Assembly: GCA_035565775.1 (NCBI GenBank)
Contig: DATMRW010000012.1
Location: 124,001-188,000, forward strand
Length of the DNA stretch: 64,000 bases
Reading direction: 5' to 3'
Source of the DNA: PRO6 sp035565775
GTDB taxonomy: Bacteria > Pseudomonadota > Alphaproteobacteria > Rhizobiales > Xanthobacteraceae
In this document: positions 42,866 through 51,886 of the stretch, one piece after another
How positions within the stretch are numbered: position 1 is the first letter of the stretch
Layout: every line of letters starts with the position of its first letter
Translations under genes and position numbers: made by a program
The notes under the pieces: generated by a model
Told to the model about the DNA's origin: nothing
The model's input: only the letters and a program-made list of their open reading frames with translations
Database searches by the model: none

Positions 42866-44575
42866 ATGAGTCAGGTTAAAAGCAATCTGCTGGCCAGCGG
42901 TATCAAGAAGACTATTCCGGGCTTCGGCACCGCGATTTTTTTTAGCCTCTTCATCAACGTTCTCGCCTTCGTCGGCCCGCTCTACATGCTGCAGGTCTAC
43001 GACCGGGTGATCACCAGCCGAAACGAAACCACGCTCGTCGTTCTCACGCTGATTGCCGCCTTTTTGCTGCTCGTTTACGCAATGCTCGAGCGCATCCGCT
43101 CGGCCGTTCTGGTGCGCGTCGGCGTGCTGTTCGACGAGGCGACGCGGGCCGAGCTGTTCGAGCGCGTGCTGCGCGGCACGGTGAAGCAGCCCGGCGCGGG
43201 GCATTTTCAGGCGCTGCGCGATCTCGATTCAATCCGCGAGTTTTTAACCGGCGCGGGGTTAATTGCATTTTGCGACGTGCCGTGGATCCCGATTTTCATC
43301 GCCGGCGCGTTTTTACTTCACCCGTGGTTCGGCTATCTGGGAATCGTCGCGGCAATTCTGATTTTCGCGATCACCGTGCTGAACGAGATTTTGACCCGCA
43401 CCCAGCTCAAGTCGGCCAACAAGTCCGCCGCCATCGCCAACAATCAGGCGGTGGCAACCTTCCGCAACGCTGAAGTTCTGCACGCCATGGGAATGTGGCG
43501 TCCGCTTCGCGACCGCTGGCTCGGCCAGCAGCAGAACGTGATGTTCCTGCAGGCGGTGGCGAGCGACCGCGCCGGATTTCTCGTGGCGTTCGCAAAATTC
43601 CTTCGCGTCTTCATGCAGGTGGCCACGCTCGGCATCGGCGGCTACCTCGTCATCCAGCAGGAATGCACGCCCGGCTCGATGGTCGCCGCGTCGATCATCA
43701 TCGGCCGCGCGCTTGCGCCGGTCGAAATGGCCGTGTCGCAGTGGAAGGCGTTTCTCGCCGCGCGCTCGGCCTATGACCGGATCAACCAGCTGCTGACCGC
43801 GGTGCCGGAGGAAGCCGAGCGGATGCGCCTGCCTGCGCCGAAGGGGCAAATGACGCTTGAGAACGTCTTCGTCACCCCGCCCGGCGCGCAGCGGCCGTCC
43901 ATTCGCGGCGTCAATGTGCGCATCGAGGCCGGCTCTGCGGTCGGCGTCGTCGGCCCCAGCGCCGCGGGCAAGTCGACGCTGGCGCGTGCGCTGGTCGGCG
44001 TCTGGCCGGCGGCGGTCGGGCATATCCGCATCGACGGCGCGGACCTCAGCCACTGGAATAGCGAGGAACTCGGCCAGCATATCGGCTATCTGCCCCAGGA
44101 CGTGGAGCTGTTCGCCGGCACGGTGGCGGAAAATATCGCCCGCTTCTCCGTCGCCGACGAAGCGGAGGTCATTCGCGCCGCCGAGCTTGCGGGCGTGCAT
44201 GCGATGATCCAGTCGCTGCCCGGCGGCTACAACACCCAGATCGGGGAGGCCGGCCATGCGCTGTCCGGCGGTCAGCGACAGCGGATCGGCCTGGCGCGGG
44301 CGCTGTTCGGCCTGCCTTCGCTGGTCGTGCTCGACGAGCCTAATGCCAGCCTCGACTCGGATGGCGAGCAGGCGCTGCTCAACGCGGTGCAGCACCTCAA
44401 AGCGCTGAAGCGGACGGTCATCCTGATCACCCACAAGACCAGCACGCTGCAGGTGATGGACAAGATCCTCGTCCTCAACCAGGGCGAAGTACAGGCTTTC
44501 GGCGATCGCGACGAGATCTTCCAGAAGCTGATGGCCCCGCGTGTGGCGCGCGCCCCGATGGCCGCCAACCAGTAA
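42866..44575 (+). CDS. prtD: Type I secretion system permease/ATPase (PrtD family)
   Basis: 569 residues, the PrtD size without an N-terminal peptidase domain. The membrane part (about residues 1-310) starts TAIFFSLFINVLAFVGPLYMLQVYDRVI, given here by its ends, and has six segments. The ATPase part has Walker A GPSAAGKST, signature LSGGQRQRIGLARALFG and Walker B LVVLDEPNASLDSD. PrtD-type exporters move repeat-in-toxin proteins or related substrates from cytoplasm to outside together with PrtE and a TolC-like channel. The adaptor gene follows after 31 bases. No TolC gene and no RTX-type substrate are found in the window. Confidence 0.93.
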   Translation: MSQVKSNLLASGIKKTIPGFGTAIFFSLFINVLAFVGPLYMLQVYDRVITSRNETTLVVLTLIAAFLLLVYAMLERIRSAVLVRVGVLFDEATRAELFERVLRGTVKQPGAGHFQALRDLDSIREFLTGAGLIAFCDVPWIPIFIAGAFLLHPWFGYLGIVAAILIFAITVLNEILTRTQLKSANKSAAIANNQAVATFRNAEVLHAMGMWRPLRDRWLGQQQNVMFLQAVASDRAGFLVAFAKFLRVFMQVATLGIGGYLVIQQECTPGSMVAASIIIGRALAPVEMAVSQWKAFLAARSAYDRINQLLTAVPEEAERMRLPAPKGQMTLENVFVTPPGAQRPSIRGVNVRIEAGSAVGVVGPSAAGKSTLARALVGVWPAAVGHIRIDGADLSHWNSEELGQHIGYLPQDVELFAGTVAENIARFSVADEAEVIRAAELAGVHAMIQSLPGGYNTQIGEAGHALSGGQRQRIGLARALFGLPSLVVLDEPNASLDSDGEQALLNAVQHLKALKRTVILITHKTSTLQVMDKILVLNQGEVQAFGDRDEIFQKLMAPRVARAPMAANQ

Positions 44576-44606
44576 CAACCGCCGAGATCAAGCCAGCAGG
44601 TTGCAC

Positions 44607-45917
44607 ATGTCTTCCGCACAGACCTCCGATACGGCATCATCGAACTGGCAGCGCCCCGCCGCCAAGGGATACGCGATCATCATCCTGACCTTCGGCGTGC
44701 TCGGCGCGTGGTCGGCCTATGCGCGGATCGATAGCGCGGTGGTGGCGCCGGGCGTGGTGGCCGTCGATGGCAGCCGCAAGACCATCCAGCATTTCGAAGG
44801 CGGCTTGATCAGTGAAATTCTGGTCAAGGAAGGCCAGCACGTCAAACAGGGCGACATCCTGTTCCGGCTCGACAACACGCAGTCGCAGGCCAATTCGGAT
44901 GTGCTGCGCAACCAGCTCGGCGCTTCGCTCGCCCTCGAGGCGCGCCTGATCGCCGAGCGCTCCGAGAGCGACCGCATCACCTTTCCGGACGAGCTGGAGA
45001 AGAGCGATCGCGATGTCATCAAGCAGGCGGTGGCCGATCAGCAGAAACAGTTCGCCGAGCGCCAGGCCTCGCTGTCGGGCCAGATCGCGATCCTCTCGGC
45101 GCGCATCCAGCAATACAAGACCGAGATCAGCGGCCTGACGCTTGAGCGGGAGGCGACCGAGCGGCAGCTTGCTTTCATCGTCGACGAGCTGGTCGGCCTG
45201 CATCATCTGCTCGACCGCAACCTCGTGCAGAAATCGCGCGTGCTGGCGCTGGAGCGCGAGAAGAGCCGGCTCGAGGGCGTGATCGGCCGTTCGACCGCGG
45301 ATGCCTCGAAGGCGACCAACGGCATCAGCGAGGCCGAGCTGCAGATCAAGCAGCTGCGGCAAAAATTCCTCGAGGAGGTGAATGCCAACATTCTCGAGAC
45401 ACGGCAGAAGGTGGCGGACCTGAAGGAAAAGATCCGGGTCGCGACCGATGTGCTGCGGCGCGTCGATATTCGCTCGCCGCATACCGGCGAGGTGCAGAAC
45501 GTCCGCGTCTCGACCATCGGCGGCGTCATACGCGCGGGCGAGCCGTTGCTCGATCTCGTTCCCGAGAACGAACCGCTGATCGTGCAGGCGCAGGTCTCGC
45601 CGATCGACGTCGAGGCGGTGCGCGCGGGCATGAATGCCGAGGTGCGGTTCGCCTCGTTCCAGACCAAGGTGCTGCCCGTGATCATGGGCCACGTGGTCAG
45701 CGTCTCGCGCGACCGCCTGACCGACGAGCACACGAAGCAGCCTTATTTCCTCGCGCGGGTGGTGGTCGAGGATCGGGAGATACCGGTTGAGATCAGGGGG
45801 CGTCTGAGCGCCGGCATGCCGGCCGATATCATGGTGCCGACGGGCGAGCGGACGGTTGCCGACTACTTGCTGCGTCCGCTCGAAAACCGTTTCCGCAAGG
45901 CGCTGCGCGAGCGATGA
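44607..45917 (+). CDS. prtE: Type I secretion membrane-fusion protein (PrtE/HlyD family)
   Basis: 436 residues from ATG 44607; an open frame start 66 bases earlier lies inside prtD. One membrane segment (GYAIIILTFGVLGAWSAYA, about residues 20-38) precedes GVVAVDGSRKTIQHFEGGLI and the first lipoyl half, a long coiled-coil hairpin (about 95-290), then IRSPHTGEVQNVRVSTIGGV and a beta barrel with LVPENEPLIVQAQVSP. Links PrtD to the outer-membrane channel. Its stop overlaps the methyltransferase start by 4 bases, tying secretion to glycan-type enzymes. Confidence 0.93.
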   Translation: MSSAQTSDTASSNWQRPAAKGYAIIILTFGVLGAWSAYARIDSAVVAPGVVAVDGSRKTIQHFEGGLISEILVKEGQHVKQGDILFRLDNTQSQANSDVLRNQLGASLALEARLIAERSESDRITFPDELEKSDRDVIKQAVADQQKQFAERQASLSGQIAILSARIQQYKTEISGLTLEREATERQLAFIVDELVGLHHLLDRNLVQKSRVLALEREKSRLEGVIGRSTADASKATNGISEAELQIKQLRQKFLEEVNANILETRQKVADLKEKIRVATDVLRRVDIRSPHTGEVQNVRVSTIGGVIRAGEPLLDLVPENEPLIVQAQVSPIDVEAVRAGMNAEVRFASFQTKVLPVIMGHVVSVSRDRLTDEHTKQPYFLARVVVEDREIPVEIRGRLSAGMPADIMVPTGERTVADYLLRPLENRFRKALRER

Positions 45918-47242
45918 GCAGTGCCGCGCCCGAGCTGCTCTCGCCCGAGAGACAGGCCAGCATGAAAATTGTCCGCGACAACAATGCCCGCATTCCCTCC
46001 GAGCTCTTGAGCGAACGAATCCTGATCGAGATGCAGGCGCCGAAACTCGCGGACGGGCCGATGACGGCCGCGCCTGCGCGGCAGGAGGCGCCGGCCGCGA
46101 ACCGGCTGAAGGCGAAGCTGCGCGGCCTCACGCGATGGGTGGCGGATGCCATCCGGCACATTCCCGTCGTGCGCGACATCGCGCGGTGGGGCTGGTCGGT
46201 GCTGAAGGCGCCGCGCACGGCTCGCATGGCCTTCGAGGCTTCGGTGCAGGTGCAGGAGGTGCGCCATCAGCTCGCCGAGCGCAGCGCCGAGCTTGAGCAG
46301 CGGCGGGAGCAGCAGGAGCAGCGGCAGGAGCAGTTGCAAGCGCAACTGCAGGAGCAGGTCCTTCAGCACGCCAACGAACTGCACCGGCAGGCGATGGCAC
46401 AGATCGATGGGCTGCGTGGGACGATCACCGCGCTGCAGGGCGACAAGGCGGCGCTGACGAGACAGCTCAGCGAGACACGCCGCGAGATCATGTTTCAGCA
46501 GCGCCGCCTTAGCCTTCTCGCCAGCGACGCGGCCGGCCCCGCGCTCGCTCCGGCGCAGGCGGCCGCGATCAGCGACCAGCGGCTGGATTCGCTCTACGTC
46601 GCATTCGAGGACGTGTTCCGCGGCGCGCGCGAGGACATCAAGCAGCGCCTCGTGCCCTACGTCGAAAAGATCGTGCTGGCGGGCGCCGGCAGTCCCGCGC
46701 GGCCGATCCTCGATGTCGGCTGCGGGCGCGGCGAATTTTTGGAGCTCTTGAAGGACAACCACCTCAGCGCCTACGGCATCGATATTAATTCGATCATGGT
46801 CGAGCGTTCGGTGGCGCTGGGGCTGGATGCGCGCTGCGTCGATCTCTTGACGCATCTCAAGAGCGTCGGCGACGGCACGCTCGGCGCGGTCGCGGCGTTC
46901 CATGTCGTCGAGCATTTGCCGTTCGACGTGCTGATCGCGTTTCTTGACGAGGCGCTACGGGTGATCGCGCCGGGCGGATTGCTCATTCTCGAAACGCCGA
47001 ACCCGGAAACGGTGCGCGTCGGCGCATCCACCTTCTACAACGATCCGACCCATCGCAATCCGATCATGCCGGAGCCGCTGCGCTTCATGGTCGAGCAGCG
47101 CGGCTTTACCGAAGCGGAGATCATTCGCCTGCATCCTTACGGACCGGCGGATCTCTTGCAGGGGAACGAGCCGAACATCCGGTATCTCAACCGCATCCTG
47201 TTCGGGCCGCAGGACTACGCGATTATTGCACGCACGCTTTGA
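45914..47242 (+). CDS. Coiled-coil methyltransferase
   Basis: 442 residues. The first 60 residues are low-complexity; about 115-215 form a Gln/Glu/Arg-rich coiled coil (ELEQRREQQEQRQEQLQAQL); the C-terminal 200 residues are a class I SAM methyltransferase with ILDVGCGRGEFLELL, YGIDINSIMVER, AAFHVVEHLPFDVLI and a YND motif in THRNPIMP. It resembles O-antigen chain-terminating enzymes such as WbdD in combining coiled coil and methyltransferase, but in the reverse order and without a kinase. The ATG overlaps the prtE stop in an ATGA. Possible role: capping or modifying a growing glycan and measuring its length. This is inference. Confidence 0.85.
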   Translation: MSSAAPELLSPERQASMKIVRDNNARIPSELLSERILIEMQAPKLADGPMTAAPARQEAPAANRLKAKLRGLTRWVADAIRHIPVVRDIARWGWSVLKAPRTARMAFEASVQVQEVRHQLAERSAELEQRREQQEQRQEQLQAQLQEQVLQHANELHRQAMAQIDGLRGTITALQGDKAALTRQLSETRREIMFQQRRLSLLASDAAGPALAPAQAAAISDQRLDSLYVAFEDVFRGAREDIKQRLVPYVEKIVLAGAGSPARPILDVGCGRGEFLELLKDNHLSAYGIDINSIMVERSVALGLDARCVDLLTHLKSVGDGTLGAVAAFHVVEHLPFDVLIAFLDEALRVIAPGGLLILETPNPETVRVGASTFYNDPTHRNPIMPEPLRFMVEQRGFTEAEIIRLHPYGPADLLQGNEPNIRYLNRILFGPQDYAIIARTL

Positions 47243-47265
47243 GGCATGCGTATTTCGGAGCATTG

Positions 47266-50200
47266 ATGAGACCGCAAGCCATCCACCAATTCCATGCAGG
47301 CTCGAAATACGGCGACGGCGTTACCAACGGAATGCTCTTCACGCAGAAGCTGCTGCGCCGTGCCGGCTACGTTTCCGAAATTTTTTGTGCGAATGTCGAT
47401 CCGAAGCTCGGCCATCTGCTGCGCCCGATGTCCGCCTTCGAGAACGTGCCGGATCACCTGACGCTGGTTCACTATTCGCACGGCCACGATCATCACCGCT
47501 GGATCGAGAACATCAGCGGCCCGAAAATTCTGATCTATCACAACATCACGCCGGCGCATTTCTTTCCGGCCGGCAGCGCCGTGGGCCGCTATGCCCAGCT
47601 CGGGCGCGAGCAGCTTGCCGCCTGGGCGAAGAGCAGCCTGTTCAATGGTGCGATGGCGGACTCCGGCTATAACGCCGAGGAACTGCTCGCGTTCGGTTAC
47701 CGCGATGTCGAGACGATCCCGCTGCTGGTCGATCTCGACGCGATGCGGAGCGAGCCGTTCGATCCGCGCACCGTGTCGAGGTTTTCAGACGGCGCAAAAA
47801 ACCTTTTGTTCGTCGGCCGCTGGGCGGAGAACAAGGGGCAACTCGATCTTGTCCGCGTGATGCGCCATGTGGTCGACGCTGCTAAATTTCCCGTCCGCCT
47901 GATCCTCGCCGGCGATACGACATCGCCGGACTATCGCGAGGCGGTGCTTGGCGAAATCGATCGGCTTGGCCTCGGCTCCCATGTCGAGGTGTTGCATCAC
48001 CTGCGCACCGAGGAAGTGCGCGCGCTCTACCGCGTTGCCGATGCCTATGTCTCGCTGTCGCGGCATGAAGGCTTTGGCATGCCGCTGGTCGAGGCGATGG
48101 CGTGCGGCGTGCCGGTGGTGGCGCTGGCCGAGGCGGCGGTGCCTTACACGCTTGGCAGCGGCGGCGTGCTGCTGGACACGAGCGAGCCCGCAGCGGTGGC
48201 GGCAACCATCCGGCTGTTGCTCGGCGAGCCGTGGCTGCGGCGCGAGGTCGTGACCGCGCAGAATGCCGAGCTGGAGCGCTTCGAAGCCGCCAATCTCGTT
48301 GCGCGCCTGCAGGGCTTTTTGCAAGGCCGCGGATACGACGTCGATCTCGCCACCGCTGAACGCGCGAGCGCGCCGCGCGCCGTGCGGATCGAGGGGCCGC
48401 TGGCCGGATCGTACAGCCTTGCGGTGGTCAACCGTTCGCTGGCGCGCGCGCTCGCCGCGGGCGGCAATGCGGTGCAGTTCGTGTCGCGCGACGGGCCCGG
48501 CCTGATCGAGCCGCCCTCCGATTTTCTCGCCGCCAACCCGGACCTGCGCGAAATGTGGCTGGCCGGGCAGGGCGGCGACGTTCCGGCCGCGACCTTGCGC
48601 AATCAGTATCCGCCGCATGTCGCCGGCATGAAGGGCGATCTGCGCGGGCTGGCCTGCTACGCGTGGGAGGAGAGCGCCTTTCCGCAGGAGCATGTGGGAG
48701 CCTTCAACCATTCGCTCGACCTCATCACCGTCACCAGCCGGTTCGTGAAAAAGGTGCTGCGCGACAACGGCGTGCGCACGCCGATTGCAGTGGTCGGCAA
48801 CGGCGTCGACCATTTGCCGAATGGCGTGCACGATGAGGCGGCCGCGAGCGATGGTGCAAAACTGCCTTTCCGCTTTCTCCATGTGTCGTCGGCCTTTCCG
48901 CGCAAGGGCGTCGATGTCCTCCTGAAGGCATGGGGCATGGCGTTCACCCAAGACGACGCCGTCCGCCTCACGATCAAGACCTTTCCCAATCCGCACAACG
49001 AGGTCGAACGGCAGCTCAAGACGTTTAGCGCGGATTTCCCGCTGCATGCGCCGGTGGAGCTGATCAATGAGGATCTGCCGGAGGGCAGGGTCGCCGCGCT
49101 GATCGCGCAGGCCGATGCGGTGGTGTGCCCAAGCCGCGGCGAAGGCTTTGGCCTGCCGCTGGCGGAGGCCATGCTGGCAGGCAAGCCGGTGATCACCACG
49201 GCCTATGGCGGCCAGAGCGATTTCTGCACGGCGGAAACGGCGTGGCTTTGCGACTATCGCTTCGCCTATGCCGAGACGCATCTCGGGCTCGCGGATTCCG
49301 TCTGGACCGAGCCGGATGCAACGTCGCTGGCTGATTGCCTGCGCGCGGTTGCCGGTGCGCCCGCGGCGGAGTTGCAGGCGCGCGCCGCCAAAGGGCAGGC
49401 CCTGATCGCGCAGAGCTATCGGTGGGGCAATGTCGCGGAGCGCGTGACTGCCGCAATGGATGCCGTCCGCGCGCTCGACAGCCGGGCGCTTCGCCTGCCG
49501 AAGATCGGCATGGTTTCGACCTGGAACAGCCGGTGCGGCATTGCGATCTATGCCGAGAGCCTCGCATCGGCGCCAGGCTTTGCCTCCACGGTGTTCGCCA
49601 ATCACAATGCCGAACTGCTCGGGCTGGACGGTGCCAATGTCGTGCGCTGCTGGGAGCAGGGGTGGGGCGATACGCTCGATGAGCTTTACCAGAAGATCAG
49701 GGAGGCGCGGCTTGATGCCGTCGTCATCCAGTTCAACTTCGGCTTCTTCCGGCTGGATGCGCTCAGCAATCTGATCAGACGTCTCGATGCCGACGGCGTC
49801 GATGTCTACATCACGCTGCATTCGACCGCCGATGTCGACAAGCCGGATGTGAAGATCAGCCTGAAGGATGCGCAGCGCGCGCTTGCGCTCACCACGCGCA
49901 TCTTTGTGCATTCGATCCACGACCTCAATCGCCTGAAAGGTTTTGGGCTGGTCGAGAACGTCGCGCTGTTTCCGATGGGCATTCCGGCGCCGGTTGCCAT
50001 CGACCGCGAGACGATGCGCCGCGATCTCGGCGTGAGCGACGAAAAGATTGTTGCATCCTTCGGCTTTCTGCTGCCGCACAAGGGCATCCGCCAACTGATC
50101 GAGGCCGCCGCTGGGCTGATTGAAGGCGGCGAGAAGGTTCATCTCCTGCTGCTCAACTCGATTTATCCCGCGGGCGAATCGCAGCAGGAGCTGGCCGAGT

Positions 50201-50616
50201 GCAAAAGCCTTGTGAAGAAGCTGAAGCTCGAAAGCCGGGTGACTTTCGTCAACGATTTTCTCGAAGAGAATGAAATCATACGCCGGCTGAGCTGCGCGGA
50301 TCTCGTCGTCTTTCCGTATCAGCACACGCAGGAGTCCGGCAGCGCGGCGGTCCGGCTGGGGCTGTCGTCGCTCGCGCCGGTGGCGTGTACGCCGCTTCAG
50401 ATCTTTGATGACGTGGCGCCGGTCAGCTATCGCTTCAAGGGAACGTCGGTTGCCGATATCGCCGAAGGCATTCGCGATCTTTTCGCCGACCCCGCGAAGA
50501 TGGATGCGTTGCGGGCGCGCCAGGCGGAATGGGTGCAGGGACATTCCTGGACCGGCCTGTCCGAACGGCTGCACAATCTCATTCGCGGCGAGGCGATCGA
50601 TCGCCTCATGAGTTGA
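47266..50616 (+). CDS. Triple-domain family 4 glycosyltransferase
   Basis: 1116 residues from ATG 47266, with GGAG 5 bases upstream; a TTG 27 bases earlier overlaps the methyltransferase. Three glycosyltransferase-like units follow one another. Unit 1 (to about 370) has NLLFVGRWAENKGQL and SRHEGFGMPLVEAMACG. Unit 2 (about 380-755) has FRFLHVSSAFPRKGVDVLL and SRGEGFGLPLAEAMLAGKPV. Unit 3 (about 760-1116) has SFGFLLPHKGIRQLIEAA and VVFPYQHTQESGSAAVRLG, a weaker donor site. The E-x7-E of GT4 is intact in units 1 and 2. One chain could add two or three sugars in series. No membrane segment is visible. Operon partner of prtDE. Confidence 0.87.
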   Translation: MRPQAIHQFHAGSKYGDGVTNGMLFTQKLLRRAGYVSEIFCANVDPKLGHLLRPMSAFENVPDHLTLVHYSHGHDHHRWIENISGPKILIYHNITPAHFFPAGSAVGRYAQLGREQLAAWAKSSLFNGAMADSGYNAEELLAFGYRDVETIPLLVDLDAMRSEPFDPRTVSRFSDGAKNLLFVGRWAENKGQLDLVRVMRHVVDAAKFPVRLILAGDTTSPDYREAVLGEIDRLGLGSHVEVLHHLRTEEVRALYRVADAYVSLSRHEGFGMPLVEAMACGVPVVALAEAAVPYTLGSGGVLLDTSEPAAVAATIRLLLGEPWLRREVVTAQNAELERFEAANLVARLQGFLQGRGYDVDLATAERASAPRAVRIEGPLAGSYSLAVVNRSLARALAAGGNAVQFVSRDGPGLIEPPSDFLAANPDLREMWLAGQGGDVPAATLRNQYPPHVAGMKGDLRGLACYAWEESAFPQEHVGAFNHSLDLITVTSRFVKKVLRDNGVRTPIAVVGNGVDHLPNGVHDEAAASDGAKLPFRFLHVSSAFPRKGVDVLLKAWGMAFTQDDAVRLTIKTFPNPHNEVERQLKTFSADFPLHAPVELINEDLPEGRVAALIAQADAVVCPSRGEGFGLPLAEAMLAGKPVITTAYGGQSDFCTAETAWLCDYRFAYAETHLGLADSVWTEPDATSLADCLRAVAGAPAAELQARAAKGQALIAQSYRWGNVAERVTAAMDAVRALDSRALRLPKIGMVSTWNSRCGIAIYAESLASAPGFASTVFANHNAELLGLDGANVVRCWEQGWGDTLDELYQKIREARLDAVVIQFNFGFFRLDALSNLIRRLDADGVDVYITLHSTADVDKPDVKISLKDAQRALALTTRIFVHSIHDLNRLKGFGLVENVALFPMGIPAPVAIDRETMRRDLGVSDEKIVASFGFLLPHKGIRQLIEAAAGLIEGGEKVHLLLLNSIYPAGESQQELAECKSLVKKLKLESRVTFVNDFLEENEIIRRLSCADLVVFPYQHTQESGSAAVRLGLSSLAPVACTPLQIFDDVAPVSYRFKGTSVADIAEGIRDLFADPAKMDALRARQAEWVQGHSWTGLSERLHNLIRGEAIDRLMS

Positions 50617-50628
50617 CAGGCTGCCGGA

Positions 50629-50648
50629 GCGCGCGGCCGATCGCGCGC
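50629..50648. terminator. GC hairpin between convergent genes
   Basis: GCGCGCG (50629-50635) pairs with CGCGCGC (50642-50648) around a 6-base loop, in the 34-base gap between two convergent stops. No T-tract, so termination is only plausible. Confidence 0.35.
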
Positions 50649-50650
50649 GA

Positions 50651-51307
50651 TCAGCAGCCGCTGCAGATCCTGTTGAGGCGGCGGGTGACTTCGGCGTCGA
50701 GCCGTTTCGTCTCTTCCTCGTCCTTTTCCCATTGCGGGCTGCCGACCACCGGTGTCGACCAGCCGGATTTTGACGGCTCCGCGGTGATCTGGCCCGAGGG
50801 TGTGGTCGGGGAGCGCCGCGGCGCGGCCTCGCGCGGCATCGGTCTCGCCGCGGGCTGCGCGGCAGCGGGGGGTGGGGTGGGCTGAGGCTTTGCGTCGTCG
50901 GCAGCAGGAGGTTGCTGCTCTGCAACCGCCGTCTTCGGCTTGGCCGGTGCGGGGCGCTGCCCTGCGGACGGCGCCGCCTGCGGCTTGGGGGCGGCGAGCT
51001 GGGGCTTGGCTGCCGCCGGCTTCGGCGCTGCGAGCTGCGGCGCCGGCCGGCTTGCCGCTGGCTGAGGCTGCGCGGAGGGCGCGGGCCGCGGCGCGGCGGC
51101 TTGCGCAGATGGGGCACCTGCGGGGGCCTGCGCGGGCGCGGACCTTGGCTGGTGGAATTTCGGTGTGATGTCGAGCGGCATCATCGGTCTGGCGGGGCGG
51201 CTTTGTGCCAGCGCATCCGCTGCGGAGAAGCAGAGAATGACCTGCATCCCGATCAGCCAGACCCACCCACGGCGAAGCCGGGGCCTGGCGTTAGAAGCAA
51301 CGGTCAT
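50651..51307 (-). CDS. Secreted Pro/Ala-rich low-complexity protein
   Basis: 218 residues. An N-terminal charged stretch and hydrophobic core (WVWLIGMQVILCFSAADALA) form a signal peptide ending near residue 35. The middle is Pro, Ala, Gln and Lys repeats (QLAAPKPAAAKPQLAAPKPQ), and the C-terminus is short and folded-looking (QWEKDEEETKRLDAEVTRRL) with a final CSGC. Such proteins often span or crosslink in the periplasm. Not a recognised family. It converges on the triple glycosyltransferase gene, and its promoter would be in the AT-rich gap beyond 51307. Confidence 0.65.
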   Translation of the reverse strand: MTVASNARPRLRRGWVWLIGMQVILCFSAADALAQSRPARPMMPLDITPKFHQPRSAPAQAPAGAPSAQAAAPRPAPSAQPQPAASRPAPQLAAPKPAAAKPQLAAPKPQAAPSAGQRPAPAKPKTAVAEQQPPAADDAKPQPTPPPAAAQPAARPMPREAAPRRSPTTPSGQITAEPSKSGWSTPVVGSPQWEKDEEETKRLDAEVTRRLNRICSGC

Positions 51308-51886
51308 CTGAAACTCCGAAATAAACGAATGAAATAATCGGCATCGAAATAATCGTAGTTTGGATCGGCATATATTTTGGTAGTCAAATAAATGGCGCCT
51401 GATTACGCCCGGAACGAACTGAAACTAAAAAATAAAACGTCAGAATAAATATGCGGGCGTGATGCGCGTCCGCCTGAAAAAGCAGCCGGTTACCCTGCTG
51501 CGGTGAACCATATGAGGCAGCCGCCACAGCGATGCAAGATGCACTTTAGCACAGCCGGTGCGAAGTGCTGCAAAAAGCGCCACCGCACCGGCCGCCCGCA
51601 ATGGTGCGCCGGACGTATTAGTTTTTGGTGAGGAGTGAATTGGATATAGCGAACATCGAAGTATCCAATTCACGCCAGGCATCGAAGCAGCTTGGGCTGT
51701 CGGCCGGTGTCCTGCTCCGCGATTTGGCCCGCCGCTGTCGCCTGCCAATGAACGGACGCGATTCCGCCGCCACTTCGGCCAAGTCCGCCGGATGAGGCGG
51801 GCGCCGCTCAAATAGTCGAATTATCAGAATGGCTTGTTGGAACGGCCGGGTTGCGATATGGTCCCCGATGAACTCTGGAGTTGCCG
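51308..51886. other. 579-bp AT-rich intergenic region with a strong inverted repeat
   Basis: Lies between the secreted protein and the XRE gene, which diverge. Bases 51320-51450 are AT-rich and should hold promoters; GAAATAA-type repeats occur near 51318-51352. The region from 51480 to 51620 is GC-rich without a gene. The perfect 12-bp inverted repeat at 51635-51673 is its main feature. Confidence 0.5.
51635..51673. repeat. Perfect 12-bp inverted repeat upstream of the XRE gene
   Basis: GTGAATTGGATA (51635-51646) and TATCCAATTCAC (51662-51673) are exact reverse complements separated by 15 bases. Centre-to-centre spacing of the arms is 27 bases. It lies about 214 bases before the XRE start. 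Could be a two-site operator or an RNA hairpin; a T-tract is absent. Confidence 0.6.

Noticed and set aside
47785..51117. 1110-codon open frame antisense to the triple glycosyltransferase
   Set aside because: It mirrors codon structure of the sense gene in GC-rich DNA, spans two genes and a hairpin, has no family motif, and its composition (His, Arg, Gln rich) is typical of an antisense shadow.
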